Source: Phoronis australis
Lineage: Eukaryota > Phoronida > Phoronidae
Direction of reading: 5' to 3'
Assembly: GCA_002633005.1 (NCBI GenBank)
Contig: NMRA01000130.1
Span: forward strand, 680,082 to 744,081
Length of the DNA: 64,000 bases
This document shows positions 1 through 44,700 of this stretch, piece after piece. The position numbers and the translations under genes are program-made. Position 1 is the first letter of the stretch; each line of letters starts with the position of its first letter. A model generated the notes under the pieces. That model had not been told where the DNA came from. It worked only from the letters and a program-made list of their open reading frames with translations, and made no database searches.

Positions 1-261
1 ATGAGTGTAAATTTCAGACATCCAGTTGTGGATAAACATCTAGATAAATTGAACTATTATGAATACTGAATGAACCTTGGGAATCTCTGAATGGAAATCT
101 AAACAATAGAATAATTATTCAATCTTCCAAACATAGAATCACTGATGAATGCTGACATTTACTAGAGGTCTTCTCGGGGGTGCTCTTAACAATTCAGGGG
201 GTTGTTTCAGTGTTCGAAAAATAGATTGCTACCCTGGTTACCAAGATTTATTTGATTCCAG
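1..261 (+). other. Partial dynein intron at window start
   Basis: This stretch ends in the acceptor ATTCCAG at 255-261 that leads into the first visible dynein exon. Reading frames are broken by stops and no dynein-like peptide is visible, so it is the 3' part of an intron. Earlier dynein exons lie outside the window. Confidence 0.75.
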
Positions 262-32840
<32,579 letters not shown>

Positions 32841-32923
32841 GAAGAGACGGAGGAGGTGTACAAAGAATATCTGACAATCGGTCAATGTCAGCGTTCTATA
32901 TTCTTGAAGAACTTTTAAGTAAC

Positions 32924-32929
32924 AATAAA
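32924..32929 (+). terminator. Poly(A) signal AATAAA for dynein
   Basis: The first canonical AATAAA after the dynein stop codon lies 84 bases downstream, a plausible 3' end. Further AATAAA hexamers at 33428-33433 and 33515-33520 could give longer 3' UTRs. Confidence 0.6.
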
Positions 32930-35900
32930 AAGCGTAATATGTTTTTGTCAGTCTTGCTACATTCCCATGTTTATCAGAAATATTCATATTTCCTCACTGC
33001 AACATTCCATTGCGCTTAATTTACTGACTTTCTGTGATAATTTTTAAACTTTTAACAGTTTTCAAGATTTTCAATTACTAAAAGGGGAATGAGTGTAATT
33101 TAGTTGTCTGTGATGACAATCGGTAGCCTTGTTGGTTTCTTTTTATATTTTATTGCCTATTGGATTAATTTCAGTGACGTGTGCCTTTATTTATTTTAAG
33201 TATTTCAGCAGTACAGACTTGGTCATTTGATATTTTACTTGCATTTGTAAATAGTAGTTGGATATGCAGTGCTTTTACTGCCCTTTTGGGTCAAAGTCCA
33301 TCCTCGATTTTCAAGATATTTTGGTTCTATAGCAGTGTTGTTTTGTCTTGCAATCAGTTCTACACACATTACAGTTCTTTGATTTTGAATAAGTTCATTG
33401 TGCCTTACCACAAATCTGACATTAAGTAATAAATTCTGTAGAACCATGCAGTTGTATGTACAAAAATATATTTCTATGTATCAATTGTGTGTTACATCTG
33501 TTGATTTGATTACCAATAAATTATGTATAACCAAACGCGCACATCTTTTAGATACCACAGTAAAACTGCATGTCGAAGATGCTAATTTTTGATTGGAATG
33601 AACCAAGGTAGTGGTGGCGATCTTCCTCTTGAAGCAATCAGTGTGGTGATGCATAGTATTAAGAATCAAAACACAAATATTAATAAGATTAGATGGCGCT
33701 GGGTGGGGTATAAGCTCACTGGGCAAATCGAAAAACAATTTAGACAAGCTGCCTCACAGATGCTGAATAATAGTCGAAAAATTCTTTGTGAAAACATTTT
33801 CACATAGGATGTATTTCCATCTTCATTCAGAAATATTCTTTAATTGAAATCAAGGGAACAGTTATTTCAATTGCTTCAAGTCTCGTGCAGCACTAGTAAT
33901 GAAAAGATCTTGTTCGCCATTATAAAATAGGCTTGAAATGACCTAATGGACGACAAAAAATCTCCCAAGTGATGCATCGTTACACAAATACGCTTGTGTG
34001 GCAGAAATACGTTTTTGTGTGGTAAAATTTAACAGAGATGTTTTTTGTATGAATATAGTCAACATGGGATGAAAAAGAGGAAACTGGAAATCAAACGAGC
34101 GGAAATCGAAACCAAACAGAGGAAGTCCTCTTAAAAGAGGAAAATTACAAGCCATTATAAAAGAACCAAAACTTTCTAGTACTGGATGGGTTTACTTATT
34201 TATGAATGTATTGGTAACTTCACTTCTGGTGAAACCTGCATGGTGGAAATATAACGAAGTGATTTCACTAGCCAATTTGTCTGCATTTTAAGTCCATTGA
34301 AACTTGGGGTTCATTTTCAGTAGGCCTACACAACAGGCTGTGGGCACATTGCGATATATACCCAACATTTAAGTGATCCACGGAGATTGCATGGCAAGTT
34401 TCCTGGAGAAAATAAAGGGACACATGCATAAATATCCACGTGCCACCACTACAGCCCCCCCCCATTTCACAGCCATTAGAAAGTTTTTACATCCCTGTGT
34501 ACTTTTTCATTCGCAATCCGGTATGTAAATTCCCAGCAAGAATTGTCCCAAGTGCACACTTTCCAATTCACGATAAATGGACAAGTTTAAAGGGTAGCAA
34601 TTGGTACGAGAGCAAGAACTATCTGTATGTGTACCTCCATTCACCTAGGACAATAGGACCCAATTACCCACACACTCCACCCCCGGCGCTCTGTTCTGTT
34701 CCATCAGTTCAAGTGTAAAAGAGCCTTTTTATATTAGTGCCACCTGGTGAATGTAAAGTCCCCAATGTTTAAAAAAATATTCCAGATGTCCTACATCTTC
34801 AAAACCATTTTCTCATGAAATATACCAAACCACTTTAGGAAACCAATTGTACTTTGAAAGGATAATCCATGCGAAAGTTGCCTTGGCGACGCACTGCAAT
34901 TTCCCATTTCACAACGCACTGTGTGGCACAACAACACTGCTCCCTCTCCAGTTTCAGAGGAAACATTCAGAGATCCACAAGTCATAAACCCTCTATGTAA
35001 AGGCACCATTGGCTCTCCAGCCTCATCTCATTCAGTATCAATCAAACTACACAATGGAAAAATAAATGTTTATTTGTAATTCAAAAACAATCACAACACA
35101 TTTATTCGGATTTCGCAACTTAACAAAAACAACACGAGATAGAAACAACACGGCCGTCGCACATATGAACATAAATCCTCATATATAATTATAACCACGG
35201 TTCACAGGAAAGATAAACCCAATTCACTCATGACTGAAGTCATTAACAAGAATCAACAACCACCAAAGATGCTGCCGGACTTGCAAAACATGGCTTACAC
35301 ACCCAGACTCCCTGTCGAGTACCCTATTCACAGGAAGTAAGCTGTGTATGTGTGCGAGTCTCCAGTTGTTTTTCAGGCGCGTGCAAACCATGTTTTGCAA
35401 GTTCACCTCGGTGTTTGCACAATAGTCGTGTCGTTTCCACCTTTTGAACATGTGTTGCGTGGGATTTAGTGTGATCCATTATGTCACGAGTAGGTGGCCA
35501 TTAAAATTGACAAAATGTCCTGAATAGTCATCAAGAAACGTATTCAGGTCAATGATAGCTCAATCAAAATTGTGTTTTTGTCGAGACATATTTTTAGTTT
35601 GAACAGTAGCTTTTCACAATCTGGTAAAATTTGTCTTTGTTTTGGTATTCAAGGAGCATGGATTTGTTTTTCATCAAAAATGTTTTCGTACGGTGGAGAC
35701 ATATGCTTCATGTGGTGTTGTGAACTATAAACAGATCCAAGTAGGAAGAATTGAAATTAAAAATAATGCCTAAAACATTTTGGTTTTGGTCCGATTTTCT
35801 CAAAACCTAGTCGGTGGTTCAGCACCTTTTTAGGAGCTCACCTCTTAAAAAGAAAATCCGAGACGAGCTAAAATGATGCAGGTTTTTTACTCTTTGTTAA

Positions 35901-37057
35901 ACAAATCATAGCGTTTCAAACTTTGCTCTTGTGGTTATGTAGTTTTTCAACTCCCCCCCCCCCCACCCGTTTTCTGTTCTGGAACTAGATAATGTGAAAT
36001 GCTGACAATAGAGAAACACCATAAGGAGCATAGAGAAATACAAACACTGAAAGTAAAATCAATGCAAAACTTTCTACTAACTCCAACAGGGACGACAGAG
36101 AATCACCGCTCATCAATAGTCCAACGCTCTCCAGCAGGCTAGATTCAGGCAGCACATACCGATTCAACAGTCAATGTAGCCCAAGAAGTGACATTCGTAA
36201 CTAGAGACCGTGCAGTAGGGAAGGGTGCAAAGAGCTGTCTAATTCTCCATCGTCCCAAGAGCACAGTTAATATCTTCCAAATTTGCCCAACAGAAAGTCT
36301 GTCAACACATTTCAGGTGTACACAACATAATACAATACTCACATAATACAATACTCGCAAATTAATGAAATTGATGGTTTCCAAAAAATCCTTTTCTGAA
36401 GTAATGTCCCATCAAAAATCTCTCACCAGCTCAATAATCAGTCAACCCACAGAAACCCCAGTTGACAATCCTTCAGCATGCAGGCAAACTGGACAAGAGT
36501 CTGGCTTCGGGCACTTAAAAAGTGAATAGGCACTGTAGTCACTTTATGGGTAAGATGTTCAATTTAAATTTCTATAGACTAATAGAATGGAAAGTTTCTT
36601 GCCTCAAAAGAGCCAGCTGAGAGGAAAAATGTTGTGCAATGACAGCAAAGGCTGCATATATTTAGAAATGCCCACCTTGTCAATTTCTTTAACATGCCAA
36701 ATATGATTAACTAACATTAGGAAACATCTTCATGTCCATCATAAACATGGCAGACGAGCCTTTAAAATGTGTTTGGCATTTAAGAAGGGCAATTAGCCTG
36801 TGTTACTAAGACTATTCATTATTCACTATTTATTGCAGGGCAGCAATGGCATTTTGAACTTCAAAAACAACTTTCGTTTTCAAAATTTGCTCCAAGATGT
36901 CCCTATCCTGTCAAAAAATTAAGTCCAGGTAACCCTTGAACATAAAAAATTCCCTTGACAAAATCAACAGTGTTTTTTCAGATAGACCAGTTGAGTGAAC
37001 TTGAGCTCATTTTGTGACAGCACACACTTTCAAACACGAACTTCTACATAATTTATG

Positions 37058-37227
37058 AATTGACCTATCACATGCTCCGCTCCCTTGTGAAAAGTCATGT
37101 GACACCCAACAAACAATAAGTTTTACCTGACAATGTGTTGTATGTCGGGTAAAATGGCAGCTTGGAAAGGAAGGTGTGTCAAAAATTCTGCGTTCTGATT
37201 GGTCAAAATCCTGGCTATAAGTCAATT
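37058..37227. mobile_element. MITE-like foldback, ATTGACCTAT family (copy 2)
   Basis: Ends AATTGACCTATCAC and TAAGTCAATT are inverted. Internal blocks CAAACAATAAGTTTTACC, TAAAATGG, AGGTGTGTCAA and TTCTGATTGGTCA are shared in the same order with the copy at 49334-49507. Confidence 0.75.
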
Positions 37228-37626
37228 AACTATTCACTCCCTACCCATCAGTTCCTCAAACAATACATCACAAGTACATCAAATCTCACTTGAAAATGTT
37301 GCCACGACGACAGCATGGATTACAACATTCAATGGGAAACTAGACATAGTATTTATAATGGCCAACCCTACATTTTCAGATTTCTAGATGCCCTGGATGT
37401 TTATTGAAACATAGCAAATGCACTCATGTCACAGTGAACAAAACTTGTGGCCCAGTTTTCGTCTTGGTTTTTCTGACAGTTAAACAGAGAGAAATACAAT
37501 TTTAAATAAATTCCATGAGTCTTTTCACATTTTGTAAATAATGGCAATGTTTCATTAGCCCCAGAAATTCCCTTAATAAGCAACTAGATACCAACAAAGA
37601 AACTAACAATGCTTTAGACCACTTAC

Positions 37627-37721
37627 CTACAAAGAACTGGCCTCAAATAAGATAGCATAAATGACCTAGATAAGAATCCACTTAAACAAGAGAAATAACC
37701 TACTAGCAAACTTACTTACAC
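37627..37721 (-). other. Candidate minus-strand exon (95 nt)
   Basis: On the minus strand the segment lies between an acceptor CATGCTTTCAG and a donor TTTGTAG|GTAAGT. It encodes no recognised peptide. If real it would be a downstream, probably non-coding, exon of the CREBZF transcript. Confidence 0.25.
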
Positions 37722-38735
37722 CTGAAAGCATGCCCAAAACAACACATTAGTAAGCCCTACCACATTTAAGTGCCCGAAGCTAAACTTTTGAGACGATTTA
37801 ACTTAACGCTCTGTGAAGGAGTCCTGATTACGTCGACTGCCAAGCCTGCATGGTCTGTCAATAAAAACTTTTCCCAGAAATCACTCGTTTTAGTCGCAAC
37901 CTGGAAGAAAGTGAAACCAACATTCAAAAAACCCCCTAAGTTAGAAATTAGTTTAAAAAGAAATGTAACTTGAAAATATCTACATCAACAATTACTGTTA
38001 GGGATGCTCATTTCAAAAGTTTTGTGAACAATGAATGAAAGGCCCATTGCCAACCAAAATGCCATGTCCATAAAAACTTTGCTGAACGCCAAAAACGAAT
38101 TAAAATTCTGAACTACTTCAGAGCTACTATTTAGATCCCAAGTTTCAAGTGCAGCGCTGGTTGGGCAGGTAGAAAACTATGAGCTCCCTTATGACCACAG
38201 CTTAAACAAGTGCTAACTAGCCCATATCACCACTCAATCTTTGTAATGCTTTTCAAAAATACGCAAGAACACTACACTATTATATGAAACAGAATATCCA
38301 AAGGTAATTGTCATTACCAAAGCAGCGTCCAATATATGTATCTTAAAAATTGAACACTAGCAACATCTCACAGCTGTATATCACTGACTGACCCATTCGA
38401 TAACATGCCCAGAGGTGATCAACAAGAGATTGGCTACGGTTTGTTAGCCAATGAAAACGAGAATGTATATTTCAGTCCTTAGCAAATGCAAGACTATGCA
38501 AAAGACCAACGAAATACAGAATGCAGTTAATCCGCTTCACACCAAGCCAGATCAGCAAGTTCCAAGCCAACAGTATTGCAAACAATTCGATTAGGGTAAA
38601 GAAAACTTCGGCAACAGCAAATCCTGCAGAAAAATCCTAGCAAGTGTACAGCAACACAATTTGACTGCACCAAACACACAACAAAGACAGACATCTGCAA
38701 ACTTGAAGACAATTCTAATTAAATCTGGTATCTAC

Positions 38736-38799
38736 CTGATTTGTAATTTGTGCTCTGCGGCGCCTTCTCACTAACAGGAACTCCAACAGGTGATGGCCA
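38736..38799 (-). other. Candidate minus-strand exon (64 nt)
   Basis: On the minus strand the segment follows a pyrimidine-rich tract ending CCTAAAAG and ends at TCAG|GTAGAT. One frame is open (WPSPVGVPVSEKAPQSTNYK) but has no family match that I know. A second acceptor 19-20 bases in is possible. Confidence 0.25.
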
Positions 38800-39994
38800 C
38801 TTTTAGGTGATGAAATAAAAAAGTCAATCTGATAACAAATGTTGTTATTAAAAATACATGTCACTTGATTATGCAAACATATTCTTAAAACAGGTCCACA
38901 GAACTATACTAAATTTTTAATAGTGATTTTACAGTTAAGTCACAAATTGTACTTCCACTGTTAATATTCACAAGTTCAAGACATGAATAACATTTCAGAA
39001 TGACCAATTAACATTAGAAAACGTTGTTCAGGTGTGATTTTACAAATGATTTCTGGTGTCTTTACACCAGTCCAAGAATAAACAGTAACACCACAGAATG
39101 CAAGTTTAACATTAGAAATTGAGAGCTAATACGTAGCAGTTCAGTAAACTCTTCACCAGTTAAGGACAGAATACGACGAATAACTGAAATTTTATTTCAT
39201 TTTTTAAAATGACAGGTAGTACTGAACTAATATTGTCGTGACCAAGCTTTAAACCACAGCTACGACTAGACAACACTTAAAAAAGAAAAAGGTGTGGCCA
39301 TTAACGATATTTGTAGATCTTGAAAAACAATTTTGGCAATTATTTATGATGTCCGAAACTAGTGAAGCTTTACCTACCGAAATACAACATCACAACATGC
39401 TTTTGAATAGAACAAATAATGTAAATTACAATATTGTAAAGTGCCAACGTTATACGTGGCTCTTCACTTCAAGATATATGGAATTGGGAGCTTCTTCAAA
39501 TCACATGAAAATACCAATACTGTGTCAACTGAATTATTTTACAATTTCACTTCATCAAAAATGCAAAATCAATCATGAACACAGGAGTCTTCTTATAACA
39601 CAAATACAACTGTACACAGCTTCTTCCATAAATACATTAATTTTGCTTACGCATGACAAAGCAGCATTTCAGGCAACTAAATAAGCAGATAGTCATCGAA
39701 AACCAGTAACCTCTACTAAAAACAGGCATTATTCGGGACTGGTTCTTATCTCTACCAGTCAATTTCGACTTCTAAAACTCAGGATTACCAAAAGATCGTT
39801 ACAATTTCTTAGCCACAAGTGAAACTGGTTACAATTTCAACACACAAATTAGAGATTAAGAATTCCTGACGTACTTTCGCAAAGTAACTTTGCTTTTCGC
39901 ACACAGCATACGAATATCGAAAGTCACCAAGTTAGAAACTCCCATTTCCATAATTAAAATGAAGTAAAGAGCCAACCGCCAGGAGACACCTTAC

Positions 39995-40066
39995 CAGATA
40001 AATGGAGAGTGAAGTTCGACGAAGATGGTGTGAACTCGACGTTGCCCAGTCCAAGTCCTCCACTAC
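39995..40066 (-). other. Candidate minus-strand exon (72 nt)
   Basis: On the minus strand it follows a good acceptor (TTCTTTCTAG) and ends at a good donor (CTG|GTAAGG). Two frames are open; one reads SGGLGLGNVEFTPSSSNFTL. It lies 530 bases past the CREBZF stop, so it could belong to an alternatively spliced CREBZF transcript. Confidence 0.35.
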
Positions 40067-40598
40067 CTAGAAAGAACTGAGTAACAGCATTAGTCTTAAA
40101 AAAAAAAACATGTTAGCATTAGATTAGAAACAATTTACAAGCTAGCATAGAAAGTACTAAGTCAGCAGTCGTAAAACACAGACTTTCGTTTCAAGTTAAC
40201 GTTTAAGTTCATTTTCAGTTTTGTCATTTTTTCAGAGTCATAAGACACTGTCTTTCAAGTTTTTGTTCAATTTCAGCTTTGTCATAATTTCAGTGTTTTC
40301 ACAATTATTTTTTGTAATTTTCTTGTGTTCACTGTTTGTGCTTCAGCACACTTTGGCTCATGTTTTCACCATCAGTTTCCATATTTTTGGCAATTTTCTG
40401 TTTATATGGCTCATCCCTTCATTACCAGTAGCCATCTTAGCGACACGTTTGTCAACCAGTTACCATGGTTTTACCAGGACCATGGGTGTCAACACATTCA
40501 TTGCGGATCTCCTTTTATTATCACGTAAAACAATGAAAATGGAACGATACGCTTTCATATCAAACCCTTTTTGAAGGGCAACCTCCTCCGCATTTCCA

Positions 40599-41429
40599 TC
40601 AATGATTTTTATCTTTCGCCGTTGCCTTTGCCTTCATTGAACAGCTTGCACAAAACTCAATAGAGACGTTGTCTTTATCAACATGTAAGCATACGCCACT
40701 TGTAGACGCCGTGGTCTTACAACTTTTTACTGGCTTTGGATAATCATGGTCCACGTGTGCATTTCTCTTCCTCATGAAAGAGGAGGTAAGGTTCACGCCC
40801 TCAACCTTTGGAATGTTTTTTAATAAACCAGCAAGGGCGCTCTGATTTGCAAGAACACCCTTAAGATAAGACACCTCCTCTTCCAACGATTTTAACCTAT
40901 GATCCAGGAGGTGATTTTCCGATTTTAATGTTTGATTCTCCTTACTCAAGCTGTCCACGTCTTTCTCAAGATTTGCAACATACATTTTTTTCTTCTCCCG
41001 ATTAAGTTTCGCCTGGGCAGCATTCTTCCTACTTTTTTCGTCAACCAACTCTGATTGCTTTCCACTACGGGATTGTTGACTGTCCTTTCCTGCAGACGAC
41101 GTCTTTAGAAAAACAATGGTAGGAGAAGGCCTTTGAACAGTTTCACTTTCAGGACATTTTGAAATTTGATTATGAGAATCAGGCTCACTTGGCAAAGCTG
41201 GCTTGAAACTTTCGCCAAATAAATCCTCGAAGAATTCGTCGTCACTTTTTAAGCTCGACGGGCTTAAAATGCCACTATCTGATGACGGACTTGGGAGGGT
41301 TTTATGAATCGCGAAGTCCTCGTCCTTCGTCGGCATATCTTCGCCAAAAATAGAATCTTCTAACATGTCCCCACCAAAACACGGATCGGTGAGGAATAAA
41401 TCAGGGATATAAGACAACTCTTCCTCCAT
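40599..41429 (-). CDS. CREBZF: CREBZF (Zhangfei/SMILE) bZIP transcription regulator
   Basis: Intronless 276-residue bZIP protein. The start is the ATG at 41429 (AAAATGG context, MEEELSYIPDL); an upstream in-frame TTG codon is not a start. The basic region is at residues 133-148 (RKNAAQAKLNREKKKMYV), with zipper leucines exactly seven apart at 154, 161, 168, 175, 182 and 189. A DHDY motif at 227-230 matches the HCF-1 binding motif [D/E]HxY, and the tail GVCLHVDKDNVSIEFCASC (245-263) is the CREBZF signature that separates it from XBP1, ATF4 and other bZIPs. In vertebrates it represses or modulates nuclear receptors and stress-response bZIPs. The N-terminus is shorter than in mammals and contains DSGILS (51-56). 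It is divergent from UBE2Z and shares its promoter region. Confidence 0.93.
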   Translation of the reverse strand: MEEELSYIPDLFLTDPCFGGDMLEDSIFGEDMPTKDEDFAIHKTLPSPSSDSGILSPSSLKSDDEFFEDLFGESFKPALPSEPDSHNQISKCPESETVQRPSPTIVFLKTSSAGKDSQQSRSGKQSELVDEKSRKNAAQAKLNREKKKMYVANLEKDVDSLSKENQTLKSENHLLDHRLKSLEEEVSYLKGVLANQSALAGLLKNIPKVEGVNLTSSFMRKRNAHVDHDYPKPVKSCKTTASTSGVCLHVDKDNVSIEFCASCSMKAKATAKDKNH

Positions 41430-41756
41430 TTTAAGATAAATTAAAACCAAACTTTCGACTTACAACTGAACAGCACACACAACACATCAACTGCACAACT
41501 TCACCGCTGACTGAAAAATGATAAACGTTGACGAAGCGTTTTGGGATCACAGTTCTGATGCATTGTGATTGGATGTATTAAGACACGTGCCTATTTTGAG
41601 GAACTTTAATTGGATGATTATTTTGGCAAATGACGTCACGACGAGAAAACTGGAAAACGTTGATCAAACGTTAGACAGGAAGCAACAGATGGCGCAAATT
41701 AGTCTGGTTCCACGTCTGAACACTAGATAGAGCCACCGCATATAACCAAAACAAAA
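41430..41756. promoter_or_regulatory. Bidirectional CREBZF/UBE2Z promoter
   Basis: The 327 bases between the two start codons hold a perfect palindromic CRE TGACGTCA (41631-41638), an E-box CACGTG (41584-41589), two ATTGG inverted CCAAT boxes (41568-41572 and 41609-41613) and two near-palindromes, AACGTTGACGAAGCGTT (41524-41540) and AACGTTGATCAAACGTT (41656-41672). No TATA box is evident in either direction. Control by CREB/ATF-type factors is inferred from the CRE. Confidence 0.75.
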
Positions 41757-44700
41757 ATGGCGAGTTCCAATGAAACTGACAGTGAAGACAAGGAAGCGGT
41801 TGTCGACCTGACTGGAGAAGAGTTGGATGCTGCCTCCAGCATGACAACAGCTAGCTTTATGAAGGCGGCATGGGACCCCATGCAATGCAAGGATTGGACT
41901 GGTGAAAATGCCTCTGAACAATGTATACGCCGGATAAAAAGGTGGGACCCGTCCGTCGCATTTTTTGCTTCTTGTGATTTTCTTCTTCCTCTTCATTATT
42001 TCATTCTTCTCCTTCGACTTTCACTTAAGTAAGTATGTATGTAAGAAAAACATTAGCCAAAGCCTGCCAAAGGATACTGGATTTTCAGGTATCATAATTA
42101 ATAAGGAATAATACAGCAGATAAACTGCAATCAATAAATGTGAAGCTCGGGGGGTCACTTATGTTATGTTGTAGTAAATCTCAAGGTGTCTTACCTTACA
42201 TTCTGGTTATCCGTGTTCTGAGCTCAATATGTCTGGTTGGTGTGCGGTCTGCTTTCCGGATGCCACTCCGCATCCCAGAACGTGCGTCGGCTGCAGGCCG
42301 GCCGCTTAATATTCATGTTGCACCATCATTGGCCATTACCGGAATATGGGCTGTACAGCCAACATCAGCAGTCTTCAAGACAAATAACAGTCTTCTTCTG
42401 ATGCCGACAGAGGGCGTGCATGGCTGAAGGCCAGCGCAGCAGTGAGAGAAGTCTTATAACGTCTCTTTACACTATTGACAAGCTGCCCGCAGGCGTGTAC
42501 CAAACTTGCTGAAAGACCCCCTATTGTGCTAGGTCTGCTAATTCCCATCCCCTTTTGTAGGGTAGATTGTTCTGCTTCACCCCCTTTTGCAGGGCTGAGG
42601 TCAATCATTGGGCCTTTTGCAGCGACAAAATGGAACTTAGGAGTCTATAGAGAACTGCAGGACTCCACACAGTTAATTCCCGCAAAACTTGCTGGAAAAG
42701 TACAGTCTACCCACAATTTTTAGTACACCCCTGCAGGCACCTTGTCAATATAAGTAATGTGAGATTTTAATGTTCTTCCTGAACCAGCGAACAACGGGTA
42801 TTTTTGCTTGTTCTTGTTTTCATATTCATAGTTGTCAAAACATTCCAAAATCAAAAACCGAGATATCCAGATTCGGGTAAGCTAGACGGCACAGTAAATG
42901 TCTGCCACAACATCCAAAGACATGTTGTAACATTATGCTGAATGATGGCAATTTTTCATCGTGCCTTTAGACTAAGACCTGGGTAGAGATCTGTAACGCT
43001 TGGACCTCGCTAAAAAGTGAGACTTCGCCAGATTACGTGAGATATTGCCATGTATTTTAAATGAGAGCACCTAGATTTTAGGGAGGTCCTAGCAGTACTG
43101 AACTCATGATTTTGGCTAGATTTTAGCGAGGTCCTAGCGTAGATCCTAGCGTTACTGAACTCCAATATATGGCAGTGCTAGTATCTCACGTAATCTCACG
43201 AAGTCTTGCTTTTCAGCTAGGCCTTTGCATTACTGAACTCTGCCCTGACATATTTGAGGTACCCTGAGGTATTTTGGGTGGGAAATCATGATAATAGAAC
43301 CAAATGTTAACAAAGTTGCATCAGTGACAGTTTGTTATTATTCTTTTTTGTCAAAAAGCATAGCATTCTGGCGGGATGCACGACAAAGCTTCAAAAAGTG
43401 GGACGACTAATCCCACCAACTCAACAGCAGGACAGTTGGTAAATATGCATATGACAAAAAATGCATTGGTGTGCAATTTTTGAGACTGAATGGGGAATTG
43501 CTGTTGGATTTAGCTGGTAAGCTATTGGTGATCATTTTAAATTATCCAAATGAAAGGTGACCAATGCAGTTACTCGACAGTGTCATGTTGATAGTAAATT
43601 TCGTCTGAATAGGGTGAATTTTGATCACTGTAGAAGTAGTAGTTTGACTGTTATTTCAGAGATATCATGAATATTTATGAGGAACCACCACCAGCGATAT
43701 GCTTAGTACCTGATCAAGATGACATCACATTGGTATGTAGACAACGATAACATGTTTTTTCCATGAAACAGCTTCAGTCTCTGTGTTTGGCCAAAAAAAC
43801 ATAGTGTGGTCTGGGCACGGATCATTTTTGAAGCTGCTCATCTCTATTTAAGAACTGAAATCTGGTGAATGTTCGTAAAAAGAGCACTGCCGTAACACTT
43901 TGGGTGATATCAGGTGAAGTTTGAGTAAAAAAAAAAACTTTAGGGGATATTATTTTAAGTGAATTTAAATTTACAAAAGGAAGACTTTATTGTATTATAT
44001 TACTGTTTTTCTTGTTGAGTGCCCTCTTGGAAAGCAGTGCTATCACTGGAGGCCACCCTCGTTTTAAATATCACAATAATAAATAAATAAATAAATAAAT
44101 AAACTATTTTAGCTGCTATTGGGTGAATTTTTGTTTATGAAAAGAATAAGTTAATAAAAATACAGCATCATCCTGGCAGTTTTCAAGACATCCACATATG
44201 AGAACCAAATTTGTTTTTTAGGCCTGATGTAAAGGTGGCTTTTACTCAATACTTCGTGAACTTTGTGGACAATGATGATGGCTGGGTATATCAATTTCCA
44301 TATCTCTGATCATAGAAATGTGTAGTTTGATAAGTGTTCAGATAATGGTTGTTTTCGTCATGATTTATATTTCAAATCTGATTTCATAATAAATGTTTTT
44401 GCTGTGGGTATCATGAATGAACCCAATTACTGTAAAGCACCGCAAGTAACCTCATGCACCTATATGCGAAATGATGCTTTTTTGGCAAGATTTTTCTAAT
44501 TCAATGCCTCACAACATATGAAGTCTGACTTTGATTGACAGCGCTTCTCAGCGCATGTAAATGAATGAGCATGTAATCGGGACCAAGAAAAAGTAACGAC
44601 TGTGGACTGACGAATTATGTGGTGACGAGTTCAGCGGGGTCACTTGTACAAATAAATGAACATATTTACAACTGGGCAAGGCAGTAGGTACAGTAAAAAG

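Larger units (their letters stand above)
32841..40598. other. Non-coding stretch between dynein and CREBZF
   Basis: Starts with the dynein 3' UTR. No protein-coding gene is convincing on either strand: open frames are AT-rich, lack family motifs and are not joined by matching splice phases. Contents that can be named are a foldback element at 37058-37227, a 12-base C run at 35953-35964, and three minus-strand segments with good splice borders (39995-40066, 38736-38799, 37627-37721) that may be alternative 3' exons of CREBZF. The remainder shows nothing recognised. Confidence 0.65.

Noticed and set aside
39292-39684. 130-codon open frame on the plus strand
   Set aside because: AT-rich, no family motif, no matching splice partners and no promoter features; likely chance.
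40599-41429. XBP1 or ATF4 identity for the bZIP gene
   Set aside because: The C-terminal GVCLHVDKDNVSIEFC block, the DHDY motif and the six-leucine zipper fit CREBZF; there is no XBP1-type basic region and no IRE1-type stem-loop frame extension that I can see.
42140-42723. Overlapping open frames on both strands in UBE2Z intron 1
   Set aside because: No motif and no phase-compatible splicing; probably a GC-richer repeat.
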